Source: Lycium barbarum
Taxonomy: Eukaryota; Streptophyta; Magnoliopsida; Solanales; Solanaceae
Assembly: GCF_019175385.1 (NCBI RefSeq)
Contig: NC_083338.1
Span: forward strand, 89,611,777 to 89,675,776
Direction of reading: 5' to 3'
DNA length: 64,000 nt
The notes under the pieces were generated by a model. The model was not told the DNA's origin, did no database searches, and saw only the letters and a list, made by a program, of their open reading frames with translations. Within the stretch, counting starts at the first letter, position 1; the number at the start of each line of letters is the position of its first letter. This document shows, piece by piece, positions 21,822 through 34,667 of this stretch. The position numbers and the translations under genes are program-made.

Positions 21822-23444
21822 CTTGGATTATGGAAGAAAACGGAAAATGGATTACAAAAATGAGATTAGTGGCAATTGTGAATAGTAGATTAATATGAAT
21901 CATGAATCTTGTTATGTTGAGATTGTAATCACGTTATGAATGATGTTAGGAGTATGAGAGGAACATTAGATTTGAATGAATGTAACGTTGTAGTATGATT
22001 ATGACTATGGATGAACTTGAGAAGAAATTGTAGGTATTGGATAATGATGAATTTGACTAAAGTCATTGATGATGATACTATGAATGTTATTATTGACGTT
22101 TGGGAGTTGAAATGTGATATGGGGAAAGTAGTAGAAACAAAAGAGATGCTGCTCAATTTTCTATAGCTTTAGTAAGAACACGCTTATATTGTTGATTATC
22201 TAATACAAGTATGAGCTCTCCTGAAGGTAGAAACGTGAATATCGAAGAAAAGCGTTCAAATGATAGAGTAGCTAGACGAAAAGGTATGTGAGGCTAGTCC
22301 TTTATTTCTATGGCATGAATCCTATGACATGATTTTTCCCTTCTTCTCCATGAATCTCCTACATTCCGAAAAAAACTAAGAGTCTATGTGTATGAATAAC
22401 CATATGAGATAAGAGATATAGTATAAGCCCAATAATGATGATGATGAGTTTAAGTCTAAAGATTCTAGAGTTCATGATATGGTGTTCCTATAAAGTTAAT
22501 GATGTCGTTTATTGTATACACTCACCTTATATACTATTTCCTTCAAGGTGAGGCAGAATACTTATAAATGCTTCATAATGGAATCGGGGGTTCACGACCT
22601 TATGTCACCCCAATAAAGTATAGCTATGTTTGAGTTATTATGCATGCATTATGATGAGTACATGTTGATGATATTACACAGCGCCTATATGGACGGGCAG
22701 ACACCGCTAAGGCGCGCAGCGTATACACAATGTCCAGATGGCATGGGCAGACACAACTAGTGGGCGGCATGAGATGGTACCCTGGACGCAGGCTAATGAT
22801 TATCACACAGAACCTATATGGTCGGGCAGCTTGTACATTTATGCATACATTATATGATGATGATTATGAGTAAACCAGCATGTGTTATTTCTTTTATAAG
22901 TGACAGTCAGATACAGTTGCTCCTTATTGATGCTTCCTTTATCTCATTGACGTATTTTCATTACTTATGCCTCTCATACTTAGTACAATGTTCGTACTAA
23001 CGTCCGTTTTCTTTAGACGCTGTGTTCATGCTCACAGGTAGATAGGGAGGTGATCTTGATCCAGACTCGTAGGAGTTAGTGGATGATTTGAGAGCACTCT
23101 ATTATTCCGAAGGTGCCTTGATTATTCTTTTGCGTACATATATATATTTTGGGCACGACAGGGTCCTGTCCCGTGCATATGTCTAGTACTCTAGTAGAGG
23201 CTCGTAGATAAGCAGTTGTGGGTTATATGGTCTCACGAGGCTGCTATTATGTATATATATTATTTTGATAGTCGAAAGGCTTATGTATATAAAAGTATTT
23301 ATGTTCTAAAATGAAAAATGATTTTCTTGTAATTTGACTATGAATTCGATGAAAGAACGCTTAATGAGTATGATGAGTAGTAGACGAGTGGTGCTCGGTG
23401 GTTAGCCCCGGGTACCCGTCACGGCCCCTAGTCGGGTCGTGACA
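21822..23444 (+). repeat. 3' LTR remnant of element D
   Basis: The 3' 1.6 kb of a plus-strand LTR ends GTCGGGTCGTGACA and is not followed by a primer site, so it is a 3' or solo LTR. It matches A and C LTR modules: AGGTATGT (22282-22289), the CTGCCC...GGTGT block (about 22683-22832) and the hairpin cassette (22980-23037). It begins exactly where E's LTR ends, so E inserted into it. It probably belongs to D. TGAGT at 23445 would be the right target duplication. Confidence 0.78.
22980..23037 (+). other. LTR hairpin cassette, element D
   Basis: Stem 1 is TTAGTAC/GTACTAA, a two-sided change from TCAGTAC/GTACTGA. Stem 2 is CGTCC/AGACG, with the closing pair lost. Stem 3 is CTGTG/CACAG. Confidence 0.68.
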
Positions 23445-26435
23445 TGAGTGATTCGAGTCATCACCCAGAACACAACGTATCGCGTTGACGAAACTTATTC
23501 TCTTTGATTCGCTAAACCTTCCTCATCTTGTCATGCCTCCCTTTTCACATTTGTCTCATAATATACTTGCATTAGTCCATTCTCACTTTTCTTTAGCGCA
23601 TTCTTGATAAATCGGTTCATCTCAAAATTTGACTCCTTCAATCCAATATATTTCCCTCTTTAGAGCTTAGGAATATTGTTTCTCATCTTAGAACTGAATT
23701 TGTTCTTCCCCCCTTTTAGAGGATGCTCTCCTATACCAGTAACATTCGAGCATTAACCGTCTTTTATAGTCATCTGGACGACATTAGCGATCCTTCAACT
23801 CCTCTATTCCATATAATCCCGAAGTTTTTTTCATCGAATGGTTTAACTTATTCCTTCTTTGCTAACTGGATTCTTGTACTAGGTTAAATGATTACACATA
23901 TCGGATATAATTCAGATGCTTTCTTTAACACCTCTTCCTTTCATAACTAACAATCCCCTAGGATCATGAATCAATGATGACACCAAAATTCGTTAGACCC
24001 TTTATGGAGTGTCCGACCTCATGTCCTAATCTTCCTTCATAACTATCTTTTTACTAATATCCTTAAGATCCTTCTTGATCTTAGTTCCTAATTCCGATTT
24101 ATATCTATATTATACCATTAGAAGTTCATACTCTCTACCATTCATTCCCACCACTCATCCTTTCATTATCTTAGCTCATATTGTCCCATAGTTCTCTTAA
24201 CTACTTGTTTGCATCACAGTCATGCATCATAGTCCTTCTAATATTCTGTCGGTTCCTGTTCTTATCATGAAATCTTCATGAAGCACACCTTTTTCTCTCT
24301 CTTTGCGTTGAGTCCTCATCTTCCCTTATGATACTACAACTTGTTCGTATTTATACATATCCCCCCTCCCCCCCGGGTACGTTCATCTTATTTCCTTTGT
24401 GATCGAATTTCTATACTCCTTATCAAGACTCTTATCCCATGTTACCGATGTTTTACCTTTTGGCTAGACTTGTTGGCTTATTATCCTTCCTCTTGTCCTT
24501 GATGGCTACACAACTTCCTTTGCTAATTCATTAGTCCACTTTTATTACTTTTGCCCTTAGGGACTTTCTTGACTTTCCTTGCTTATAAAGCGCTCTTCCC
24601 CACTTGCCATTCTACAACATTGGCCCTGGAATTCATAGAATATTCTATTAGAAATACGAATCCTTTCTATTCCAAGATCACCTTCTAGGGGTGACTTTTC
24701 CACTTCCTAAGTGAATGTATCAACATGGCTTCATATTTATCCTCTCGGATGTACCTTAAGAGTAAAAAATCCCTTGACGCTTTTCATAAAATCTGATTAT
24801 TCCCTCTCAGGTTATATCCATGTCCATCGTTATTATACTTTAAACCTGTTTATCAAGATATGTTTCGGAGTCTTCGCGTTCGTCTTTTATTCCATATTTC
24901 CATACTCTATCCTTCCTGCTTAGTTACTTTAGAAATTTTTCCAGATGGCTTTTCGCCTCTACCGTCGCCTTAACCTTTTTCTTAGAAGCCTTACTTGACC
25001 CTTACTAGCCACATACTTCCCTTCCTTACCCTTCTCCTCTTCTCATGACATCATAATATTCTTACTCTTATAGACACATATTCTTCTTCTTCCAAAAATT
25101 ATTATATCATGATTGTCCTACTTTAACATTCAGAGAAAACAATATCAACCTGCCCTGTAGCATTTGCTACCGTAACTTTAATATCCAGCTCAATCAATAC
25201 CTTTAACATATTGTAAGATCGATCATAAGGGCACACATAATATTTAATGTGATCACTCATGAATTATCATTTACATCGCTTATTAATACCTCACTTATGA
25301 AATATCCCAATACTATTTAAGATTGTCCTATTTCCTTTGTAATCGTATCTCAATTTCGTGTCCATTGTCTTATGCTATCAATGTCTACCTTTGGCCAACC
25401 TTACTAATTTATTAGACTTCCTCTTATCATCGATGGTCACATAACTTCCTTTAACCAATTCATTAACGTATTTTCTCTTACTTTCATCCTCAAGGTCCTT
25501 CTTCATTTCCTTTGCTCTTGAAGTACTCTTTTCCCTTTGCCATTTTATAGCGTGTGCCTAGAAATCTGTAGAACATTCTACTATAAGTACAAACCCATCA
25601 TCAACCCGTCCTGATCTTGTGTGTATATATATAAATTTCTAGATTAAAACTTTCCCCTACTCGTTAACTTCCTTTCCCATATCAGTATCTCCTCATCATC
25701 TCTTACTCGCCAATCTATAAATTGTAATACTGTATTTGAGTTCTTAATGTTAACTTTCCCTATCTCTTCAATAAATCTCAATTCTCTGAAATCTCGAATG
25801 CAACTCATTCGAGTTCCTTTAATTACTAATCATTTTTTTCCAAGGTTCTGCCCTTGAATTAAATTGAAATCATTCTAAAACTTCTCTTTGAAAGCATCTC
25901 ATAATTGTTCATTCAATCATGACTTACCAAACATTCGATTGTCATATTTTTCCTTCATTCTTTCTCTATAGCATAGACATTCAAACAATTCAATATGTAA
26001 AAATTTCGGCAGAGTTTCCTCTATACTTCTTACTGCCTCATTCCTGCACACAGCCCAGAAAGCACATCCAATGCCTCACATGGCGATCACAAATACTCGT
26101 AACATCTAGCTCGAGTTCTTATATCAAAGTCTATCAATATTAATAAGGCAGGAAACATACCTTTCGGAGTAACAACTTCAATTCGCATCAATTACCTCAT
26201 AGCGGCATAATCAACTGCTTATCCATAATCAAAATATTTAGGGTTAGAATCAGGGACATCACATCCTATAATTTAGTTGTTCCGCACGACCTAAGATTAG
26301 AAGGAAGGGTCAATCATTCCTAAATGCCCTGCAGCCTCCTGCTTATAAGTGTGGCACGCTTCACACCCATAAATAGGACTCTACCGGACATGGCTCATAG
26401 ACATACCCTAGGATGAACTGCTCTGATACCACTTC
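23445..26435 (-). mobile_element. Internal domain of non-autonomous element F
   Basis: About 3 kb, pyrimidine-rich on the plus strand, with no gag or pol motifs. It ends at a primer site (26415-26431) beside a minus 5' LTR, so it is the interior of a coding-free element interrupted by D at 23445. The leader 26310-26419 matches A, E and N1. A diverged direct duplication is visible (about 24395-24665 and 25340-25600). Confidence 0.78.
24395..25600 (-). repeat. Diverged direct duplication inside F
   Basis: 24395-24665 and about 25340-25600 share an ordered series of words (CTTCCTCTT.TC, GATGG..ACA.AACTTCCTTT, CTTGCCATT-like, AGAA.ATTCTA). The offset is about 945 bp. Boundaries are approximate. 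Confidence 0.55.
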
Positions 26436-26836
26436 TATCACGACCTAACCAGAGGGCCATGACGGGCACCAGGAGCTAACACCCCGAGCACCTCTAAACA
26501 TACATCTCATAATCATCTCTGGTGGACCATAGAGGGAGCTCATGGATATCATAATCTGTAAAGACATGTATCACAACATAACAGCACATCTCTATATAAT
26601 CTTCAACAATTATACCCAACATCACCAGCCGACAAGGCCATTAAAATGTTATACAACGATATCAACCGGTAGGGTTATAAAACGCCTAACTGTACACACA
26701 TGTCTATGAGCCTCTACATAGAATAAATGTGACCATAAAAACAAATATCAAATAGACTGCAACTCTGAAATAAGTGGAGTGCTCCTGGAAATCCGCTGAT
26801 AAAGCACCTACGGATCTGATCTATCTCCCTGCCTAA

Positions 26837-26893
26837 CTGCGGGCATGAGCGCAGCGTCCACAAGAAAGGACGTCAGTACGAATAGTGTACTGA
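26837..26893 (-). other. LTR hairpin cassette, element F
   Basis: TCAGTAC/GTACTGA, CGTCC/GGACG and CTGCG/CGCAG abut. The fourth hairpin near 26763-26780 is weaker, and the fifth is not obvious. Confidence 0.65.
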
Positions 26894-27049
26894 GTATGTA
26901 AGGCTTAAATAACAACATAAACAAGAGATACGGAACATAACATGAGATAAGGATAACCTGTACATTTGATTGCCTCATAAGGCGAAAACCATGCATGCTT
27001 AGCTTTCAAAAGAAATCATTTCTCATATACATATATAACATAATAGTGC

Positions 27050-27155
27050 TGCGGAACGTGCAGCCCGATCCATAAATATATTATATTGTTGCGGAACGTG
27101 CAGCCCGATCCATATATATATTATATTGCCGCGGAACATGCAGGCCGATCCATTT
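27050..27155 (-). repeat. Minisatellite in F LTR, period 40 bp
   Basis: Three units start at 27051, 27091 and 27131 with GCGGAACGTGCAGCCCGATC and variants. Confidence 0.88.
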
Positions 27156-28463
27156 ACCCATATATCCCGCGTTCGGGATGATATCATAGTATACCAATTG
27201 ATCAGGTGGTTATGCGTATATATCGCCACACCTTTACCCATATCCCATATATACATATGTATATCATATACATATATAATATAAGTAGCATGCATGAGAG
27301 CCCAAATAAAAGCTATGACTCTATCGGAGTGACGTAAGGTCGGTAACCTTCGATTATAGTATGAAATAGTCATCATTGATATGTCCCACCTTGAAGGAAC
27401 AATTATTATAAGGTGAGATAAAAAAACAATGAATAAAATCGATAAAATCATGAAATAAGCTCAATAATCTCATAATAGCATTAAAATCATAAGCTTTGGA
27501 GTTTCTAGAAATGGAATAATCATCATCATGTTCATCATAGAAAACATCTCATCTTTAGTATCATAAGAAGCTTTTAAGAATCATGAACTTCTATCTTTCG
27601 AAAGTAAGAAGGTTATGGAAACATGTATGGAATCATAACATAGGAATCATGCCTTTTGAAAGAAAGGGACTAGCCTTAACATACCTTTCGGTCTCCTTAG
27701 CCACTCAACATTTATCCTTCCAAGCTCGTAAATCTATATATAAACCATTCATACTATTGTTAGGCTCAATGTCATACGCTCATCTTAAGCCGTCAATTTA
27801 ATTTCGTTTAGAATCTACCGAAATTAGGGCAGTATCTCCCCTGTTTATATGCCTAGCCCGAAATCACAATCCAACAACCAACAACAACAACAATACCAAC
27901 ATCACAACAATATTATCAACACCAATTGACTCCATAAAACATCTCACACGATGTTTTAAAAATTTCTCAACTAACCATAACAATATCCACAATACCATAA
28001 TCAAAGATTATATTCAATTTAATCTCAAATTAATCTAAAATCTCCTTTCAAATTCAGTCCATAGTCATCATCTTCCCTTTAATAATTTGCAACTTCTCTA
28101 CTATGATTCTCGTGTTTTATAGGACTTGCTAAACCTTCAAATCAACTTAATCAAGTGAAATAGGATGGAGAACATACCTTACACTAGAAGAACTTCACCT
28201 CACTCAACTTCTTCCAAGACAAAATTTATCACAACATTATGTAGAGACAAGAACAATCTTTCTCCATGACATAGCTTGGGGTTTTGGAGTTTAATCCTCT
28301 TTTGTGATGGTATAGAATGTTTTGGAATGGTGGAGAGCCTTCAAGAATATTCTTGTAGTGGAGAGAGAAGTGTGGAAAATTCTAGAGAGGTGTGGAGAGG
28401 TTAGGGGAGTTCTAAAGGATTATGGAGTTGAAGAAAAATGACTAAAATGAAGTGTAGAGGCCC

Positions 28464-28470
28464 TTTTATA
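28464..28470 (-). promoter_or_regulatory. Likely TATA box, F LTR
   Basis: TATAAAA on the minus strand in the context CCTATAAAAGGG, about 570 bp into the LTR. Confidence 0.5.
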
Positions 28471-29038
28471 GGTGCAAAATTCGGATTGGGCCGGGTCAAA
28501 ACATAAGTGGGCTTTTAAGTGGAGTTTCCGGATTTCCGCCCAGGTTCGGGTTCCTCTGACTGTCCGTTTTAAAAAGCCCGTAACTCCCTGATCCGATGTC
28601 ATATTGACGAAGGGTTTGTTGCGTTAGAACCTAGACTCGACGAGATTCATTTTAGGAATTTGAAACATCTTAAAACTCCTAATATACCCGGAGATATACC
28701 CCTCCTAAGTTGACCTAAAATTCTGTCCAGAATTCTGCCAACTTTTTTTTTCCAAATTTTTGAAAAACTTATTTTCTTCGATTTGCTTGATCCCGGAATC
28801 TTCCGAAGCTCTCCATACATGATATTTATAATTTATTATACATGATAATGGTCATGTCCTTTGGTTTCTAGGTTTTCCTTCCCGGTTACGACTTATGAGA
28901 TCGTAATTCATCCTTTACTTCATTATTGCATACTTCCCATGGCTTGTACCTTCCAAAACTTCATGGGACGTCTCCGATACTCCATTAATACAGTGAAGTA
29001 CATGGCATGCTCATGCTCTGAAAGTGTGAGGTGTAATA

Positions 29039-30057
29039 AATGAATTCGTCCTTACAAAGAAAATCCTAAGGACAGGATACTACTGGATGACCATGGAGCA
29101 TGATTCGTGCAAATTCGTGCAGAGATGCCATCAATGCCAGATACACGGGGAATTAATCAAGGTTCCTCCCACCTAGTTACATGTGATGAGCTCGCTATGG
29201 CCCTTCGTGGCGTGGGGGATAGACGTCATAGGTCCCATCGAGCCCTCGGCCTCCAATGGACACCGGTTCATTTTAGTCACCATCGACTACTTTATAAATG
29301 GGTGGAAGCCACTTCCCACAAGTCAGTGACCAAGAAAGTCGTGACTGACTTTGTTAAAAACAATCTGATATGTCTCTTTGGTGTACCGAAATCCATCGTC
29401 ACAGATAATGGTGCCAATTTAAATAGTCATTTGATGAAGGACATTTGTGAACAATTCAAGATAACCCATAGGACCTCTACCGCCTACCGGCCACAGATGA
29501 ATGGAGCCGTTGAGGCTGCCAACAAAAACATCAAAAGAATCCTGAGAAAGATGATCGACGACTACAGGAATTGGCACGAATAGCTACCTTATGCCTTGTT
29601 GGGGTACCAGACAATGACCCGCACTTCCACCGGGGCAACTCCATATCTCCTTGTATGCGGTACAGAAGCAGTTATACCCGAATAAGTGGAAATACCCTTG
29701 CTCCGGATCATCAAAGAGGCAGAGCTGCAAGATGCAAAATTGGTTAGAAATCTTTATGAAGAACTGTCCATCATAGAGGAAAAAAGGAATGGTGGCAGTA
29801 TTTCACAGACAACCATATAGACAAAGAATATCTCGAGCCTTCAACACGCGGGTCAGAACCCGACTTTTCCAGATCTCGTGCTCAAGCGCGTCTTCCCTTA
29901 CCAAGAAGAATATAAAGGAAAATTTGCGCAGAACTGGCAAGGCCCATACATGGTCACGAAAGTACTCTCAGGAGGAGCTGTAGTCCTAGCTGAGATGGAT
30001 GGAAAAGAGTGGCCCAAGTCCATCAATGAAGACGTGCTTAAGAGATACTACATTTAG
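29039..30057 (+). pseudogene. Tat-like integrase remnant of element G
   Basis: C-terminal pol of a different Ty3/gypsy lineage. The frame starts near ILRTGYYWMTMEHDSCKFVQ with CHQCQIHG of the zinc finger. It continues with VAWGIDVIGPIEP, IVTDNGANLNSHLM and MNGAVEAANKNIKRILRKM, so all three acidic core residues are visible. The tail ends in LAEMDGKEWP and KRYYI, then a stop at 30055. The wording is typical of plant Tat/Ogre-type integrases. Damage: a TAG at about 29167, a frameshift near 29300, TAG at 29581 (HEQLPY expected), TAA near 29683 and two more frameshifts. No chromodomain is present, as expected for Tat. Confidence 0.88.
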
Positions 30058-30662
30058 GATGCCATTTGCTTGTAATCGCATTGTTATTTTCCCTGTAATC
30101 GTATCTTCTACTTGTAATCGTACTAGAATAGAAAGAAAACAAATCATCTATGTAATGAACTACGCAATAACCTGACTTCCCTATGGTGGGATACGTAGGC
30201 AGTTCGTATCGGACCCAGTCGCTTTATTATTAAAATGAAAACTCAATTACTTTGTCCTGAACTACGTTCGACCTGAATTCCTAATGCGACAGGATACGTA
30301 AGCGCTTTCGAGCTCGGCCGTCATAAAAAAAAAAAGCCATAAACCATTAAGAAAAACCCAGAGACAATGAAGTTGGATAGAATCAACGAGATCAAACTAC
30401 GAAGACAGATACACAAGGACTGGCCAGCATCGACCCCACACTGGGGCAGAATTTTTGAGAGGATCTCAAAAGTTCCTATCAGGAACAGCCAACAGGGAGA
30501 TAGTAAAATAAGACCCAACACTGGGGCAGAATTTTTGAGGGAACCTAAAAAATTCCCGCGTAATGGGAAGTAGGAAGGGCCGCTCAAGGAAAGCCCAAAC
30601 TGAGACAGAATTTTCAAGAAAGGTCTTAAGATTCTTCCATCAAGTTTGGATATTAGCAGTCA
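30058..30662 (+). mobile_element. 3' untranslated region of element G
   Basis: The region has TTGTAATCG repeats and the GGATACGTAGGCA word characteristic of Tat-type 3' regions. Three diverged repeats with ACTGGGGCAGAATTTTTGAG follow (about 30437, 30515 and 30594). It is interrupted at 30663 by A and probably resumes at 50945. Confidence 0.72.
30658..30662. repeat. Left target site duplication of A
   Basis: AGTCA directly precedes the LTR and is matched exactly at 50945-50949. Confidence 0.92.
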
Positions 30663-30909
30663 TGTCACGACCCGACAAGGGCGCCATGACGGGTACCCGG
30701 AGCTGACTCCCGAGCACCACTCATACTGCTAGCCATCATACTTATTGTCATGCTCATAATCATAGGAAAGACCAATCTCACTTTGAAACATATTTACCTT
30801 TATATACATAAGCCCTTCGGCTATCCAAATAATACAGTGAGGAAAATCATGAGACCATAATACTGACACATACGTATCTACGAGTCTCTACGGGAGTACT
30901 AGACATATG

Positions 30910-31095
30910 GACGGGACAGGACCCCGTCGTGCCCAAAATATATATACACAAAATCATAAGCAATGGCACCTCCAAAACAATGGAGTGCTCTCAAGTCTGC
31001 TGATAGCTTCTATGAATCTGGATCACCTCCCTGTCTAACTGTGGGCATGAACACAACATCCAAAGAAAAGGATGTCAGTACGCGCATTGTACTGA
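30910..31095 (-). other. LTR hairpin cassette, A 3' LTR
   Basis: TCAGTAC/GTACTGA, CATCC/GGATG (31057-31074), TTGTG/CACAG (sense strand, one G-U), CTCC/GGAG near 30967-30983 and GACGGG/CCCGTC (30910-30928). Stem 2 differs on both arms from the CGTCC/GGACG of the same element's 5' LTR. Both arms contain CpG, so paired decay is possible. Confidence 0.68.
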
Positions 31096-32619
31096 GTATG
31101 TAAGGCATAAACAATAATGATACATCAATGAAATATAGGGATATCAAATGAAGAACAACCCGTAACTGACTGTCAATCGTGATAGAAATAATGCATGCTT
31201 ACTTACTTCATAAACATCAACCATGTATGCATATATGTATAAGCTGCCCGACCATATAAGTACGGTGTGATCATCATTAGCCTGCGTCCAGGCCTCCCGC
31301 GTCCGGGGTAACCATCTCATGCCACCCACTAGTGGTGTCTGCCCATGCCATCTAGACATGGTGTATACACTGCCCGCCATAGCGGCGTCTACCCGCCATA
31401 TAGGCGCGGTGTAATATAATCATCATGTACATCTCATAGACTTATCATAATCTTGTCATACTCATATCATAATGCTTGCATAGAAACTCAAAGACAACTA
31501 TACTTTATCGGGGTGACATAAGGTCTTGAACCCCCGATCCCATTATGGAGCATTTATAAGCATTCTGCCTCCCCTTGAAGGAATTAGCATATAAGTTAAG
31601 TGTATACAATAAACAACATCAATGGATCATGGTTAAAATCATTAGCTTTAGGATCTTTAGACATAACTTATCATCATCACTATCATGCTCATAACATATG
31701 CCTTATCTTTATCTCATATGGCTATTCATGAACATAGACTCATAATTTCCGGAATGTAGGAAAGTAATGGAGAAGGAGGGAAAATCATGCCATAAGATTC
31801 ATGCCTTAGAAAGAAGGGTGTAGCCTCACATACCTTTTCCTTTAGTTATTCTATCGTTTGATCGTTCTCCTTCAATGCTCATGTTTCTACCTTGAAGAGA
31901 GTTCGTATCAACATTAGCTAATCGATTATATGAACGTGCTTACTAAAGCTAGAGAAAATTGGGCAGCATTTCCTTTGTTTATACAACTTTCCCCATATTA
32001 CATATCAACTCCCAACCATCTATAATTAGATTAACAACATCATAAGGAACAATCTCCAGACACCCACATTGTCCACATTTCACAATTTCACTTCAATTCA
32101 TCCATAATCATGGTCGTAGTACACCAGTACATTTTCTCACATATAATGCTTATCCCATGTTCTTAATGTCATTTATAACATATTTAAAATCACAACATAT
32201 CAAGAATCATGACTCATCCCAAGCTACTACTCCAAACCTCATTCTTCTCATCTTTGTGACCCGTTTTCTATCCCCTTTCATAATCTAAGTCTTTCAACCT
32301 CTCAATACCTTAAACAACATGGAATGATCATAAAACTTACCTTAGCTAGTGTGGGAATGAGCCTTTAGTGGAAAGCCTTCACTTGAGCCAAAACCCTAGT
32401 TCACTTCCATTGGAATTCCTTGGCTTGGATGAACTTCAATGAGTTTCTTACACTTGATTTTGTTGGTTTGATGAAGTTGATCATAAATTTCTCTTGGGTT
32501 CCTGTGGATGAAGAGTGGGGAGGGTTATAGAGAATTCTTGAAGTATGGAGAGAAAGAATGAAATGAATTAAATGAGATGAGGTCCTTATATCAACTTTTA
32601 AAATCTGTCCCAACATGAA

Positions 32620-32745
32620 CATACGGACCAACATACGGTCCGTATCTTTTATACTAGCCGTATGTCTGGCCATATGTTTGGTCCAGTGAAGGTCCCATTC
32701 TGGGCAGAACATACGGCCAGTATGTTGGACCGTATGTTGCCCAAC
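32620..32745. repeat. U3 palindrome cluster in A LTR
   Basis: CATACGGTCCGTATG-like palindromes in several imperfect copies. The 5' LTR copy is at about 47625-47765 and has an extra ATACGGCCA unit. Confidence 0.75.
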
Positions 32746-33081
32746 TTTCCGGAATTCATTCTCGTCGACTAGTTTGATCTCCAATCCTTATGGAGCCTTC
32801 TTAACGCTTACTTAACACCTCATTTACAATCTAAGAGACATTACAACTCTTCTCCAAGACATTATTAAGTCATCACTAACTCGTCACTCGTACATCCTTC
32901 CCAATACATAGCGTATACCTTGCCTTTCTTGGCAAAATTTCTTCTCTTACCTGGAATGTCTTTGAAATCTCAATTAGGATCGTCAAATATTACTTCTTAC
33001 TTATTGAAACATCGTATACTTCGTGCCCTTCGTTGGTCTATCCACTGTACGTCAACGGGAAAACCTTCCTAAGGTGTAACA

Positions 33082-33120
33082 TTCCCCCCCCCCCCCCCCT
33101 TTTGGAACATTCTTCCTCGA
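33082..33120 (-). other. Polypurine tract of A with 16 G
   Basis: Sixteen consecutive C on the plus strand (33084-33099) sit where E has six and N1 seven. A CATTCGAGGAAGAATG hairpin with one mismatch lies just upstream in sense order (about 33109-33124). Confidence 0.85.
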
Positions 33121-33359
33121 ATGTTAAATACTCGGGAATTGTACCAAAATTTTACCAGAGTTTCCCCTGTAATATGGTACTATCATCTTATCACAACAAC
33201 CCATAATAACAATGCCTCACAGGGCCATAACATAATAGCAATATAGCTTGGCCACACACGACCCATATGCATAAAAAGAAAACATACATACCTCATAATC
33301 ATGATGTTTCATCTTGGATCTCTTCCGGGGGATGAAATAAGTGCCGGTACTTGGATTTC

Positions 33360-34667
33360 ATATTCTCTTCCGCTTCCCAAGTCATTTATTCTCGGTTGTT
33401 ATTTCTTCATAAGACTTTAACTAATGTTACTTCTTTATTTCTCAGTCTCCGTACTTGCCTATCTAGTATGGAAATAGGTACCTCTTCATAAGCCAACTTT
33501 TTTGTCACTTGAACATCATCTACTGGGACGATCCTAGTAGGATCTCCAACACACTTATAGAGCATTGAGACATGAAAAACTGGATGGACTGCTTCCAATT
33601 CTGAGGGTAAGTCCAATTCATAAGCTACTTGACCCACTTTGCGGATAATCTTATAAAGTCCTATATATCGAGGACTCAACCTCCCTTTCTTACCAAATCT
33701 CATCACTTCTTTCATTGGCGACACCTTTAAAAATACCCAGTCATCAATTTGAAATTCTAAATATCGCAGCCAGTTGTCCGCATAATATTTCTAGCGACCT
33801 TGGGCTGTCAATAATCGATCTCGGATCACCTTGACCTTTTATACTGCTTGTTGAATCAACTCAGGGCCTATTAGCTGTACATCTCCTACTTCAAACCATC
33901 CAATTGGGGGATCTACACTTTCTTCCATATAAAGCTTCATACGGAGCCATTTGAATACTGGAATGGTAGTTGTTGTTGTATGTAAACTCAATAAGGGGTA
34001 AGTGGTCATCCCAAATACCACTGAAATCTAGAATACATGCTCTTAGCATATCCTCCAAGGTCTAAATGGTACATTCGGCTTGCCCATCAGTTTGTGGATG
34101 AAATGTCGTGCTAAGCTTTACTTGAGTACCCAAACCTTCATGGAAAGATTTTCAGAACTTAGCTGTAAATTATGCTCCTCTATCTGTAATAATGGATATT
34201 GGAACACCATGAAGCCTCACAATCTCCTTAAGGTACAACTTTGCATAATCTTCTGCTGAGTGTGTAGTTCTGACTGGAAGAAAATGAGTTGCTTTCATGA
34301 GTCTGTCCACGATAACCCATATGGAATCACATTTGCTTCGGGAACGAGGTAACCCCACAATAAAGTCCATGTTAATCACTTCCCATTTCCAGGTAGGGAT
34401 TTCCATTGCTTGCAATAATCCTCCTGGCTTTTGATGCTCGATTTTCACTTGTTGACAGTTTGGACATTGAGCTACAAATTCTGCTATGTCTTTCTTCATG
34501 CCATCCCACTTATATATTAACTTAAGATCATGATACATCTTTGTTGCACCTGGATGAATAGAATACCGAGAATAATGTGCTTCTTCTAGAATTCGACGAC
34601 ATAATTCTGCAACATTCGAAACACATAGCCTGCCTCGGTATCTAAGAACTCCATATAGAAGTTTCAA
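33360..34667 (-). pseudogene. Integrase and chromodomain of A, degraded
   Basis: The integrase N-part (34170-34667) keeps HPGATKMYHDL, CPNCQQ, NMDFIVGLP and IITDRGA and then stops. The third acidic region reads QAECTI, with the Arg replaced and a stop following. 33839-34021 covers the end of the core in another frame. 33407-33724 has SPRYIGLYKII, VFHVSMLYKCV and the chromodomain start SILDRQVRRLRNKE, then breaks at VKVL. It is non-functional. Confidence 0.9.

Larger units (their letters stand above)
26436..29038 (-). repeat. 5' LTR of element F
   Basis: On the minus strand it runs TATTACACCTCAC (29038) to GTGATA (26436). Both ends carry a base change from the usual TG...CA. It is about 2.6 kb and contains a 40 bp-period minisatellite (27050-27155), the AGGTATGT block (27679-27686), the hairpin cassette (26837-26893) and a TATA-like CTATAAAAGGG (about 28461-28471). 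It sits in the Tat-like element G, and AATGA at 29039 may be its target duplication. Confidence 0.83.
30663..33081 (-). repeat. 3' LTR of element A
   Basis: Complete, TGTTACACC to GGGTCGTGACA on the minus strand. It has the palindrome cluster (32620-32745), a TATA-like site (32584-32590), the AGGTATGT block (31828-31835), the CTGCCC...GGTGT block (31243-31413) and the hairpin cassette. It serves as the uninterrupted reference for the broken 5' LTR. Confidence 0.94.
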
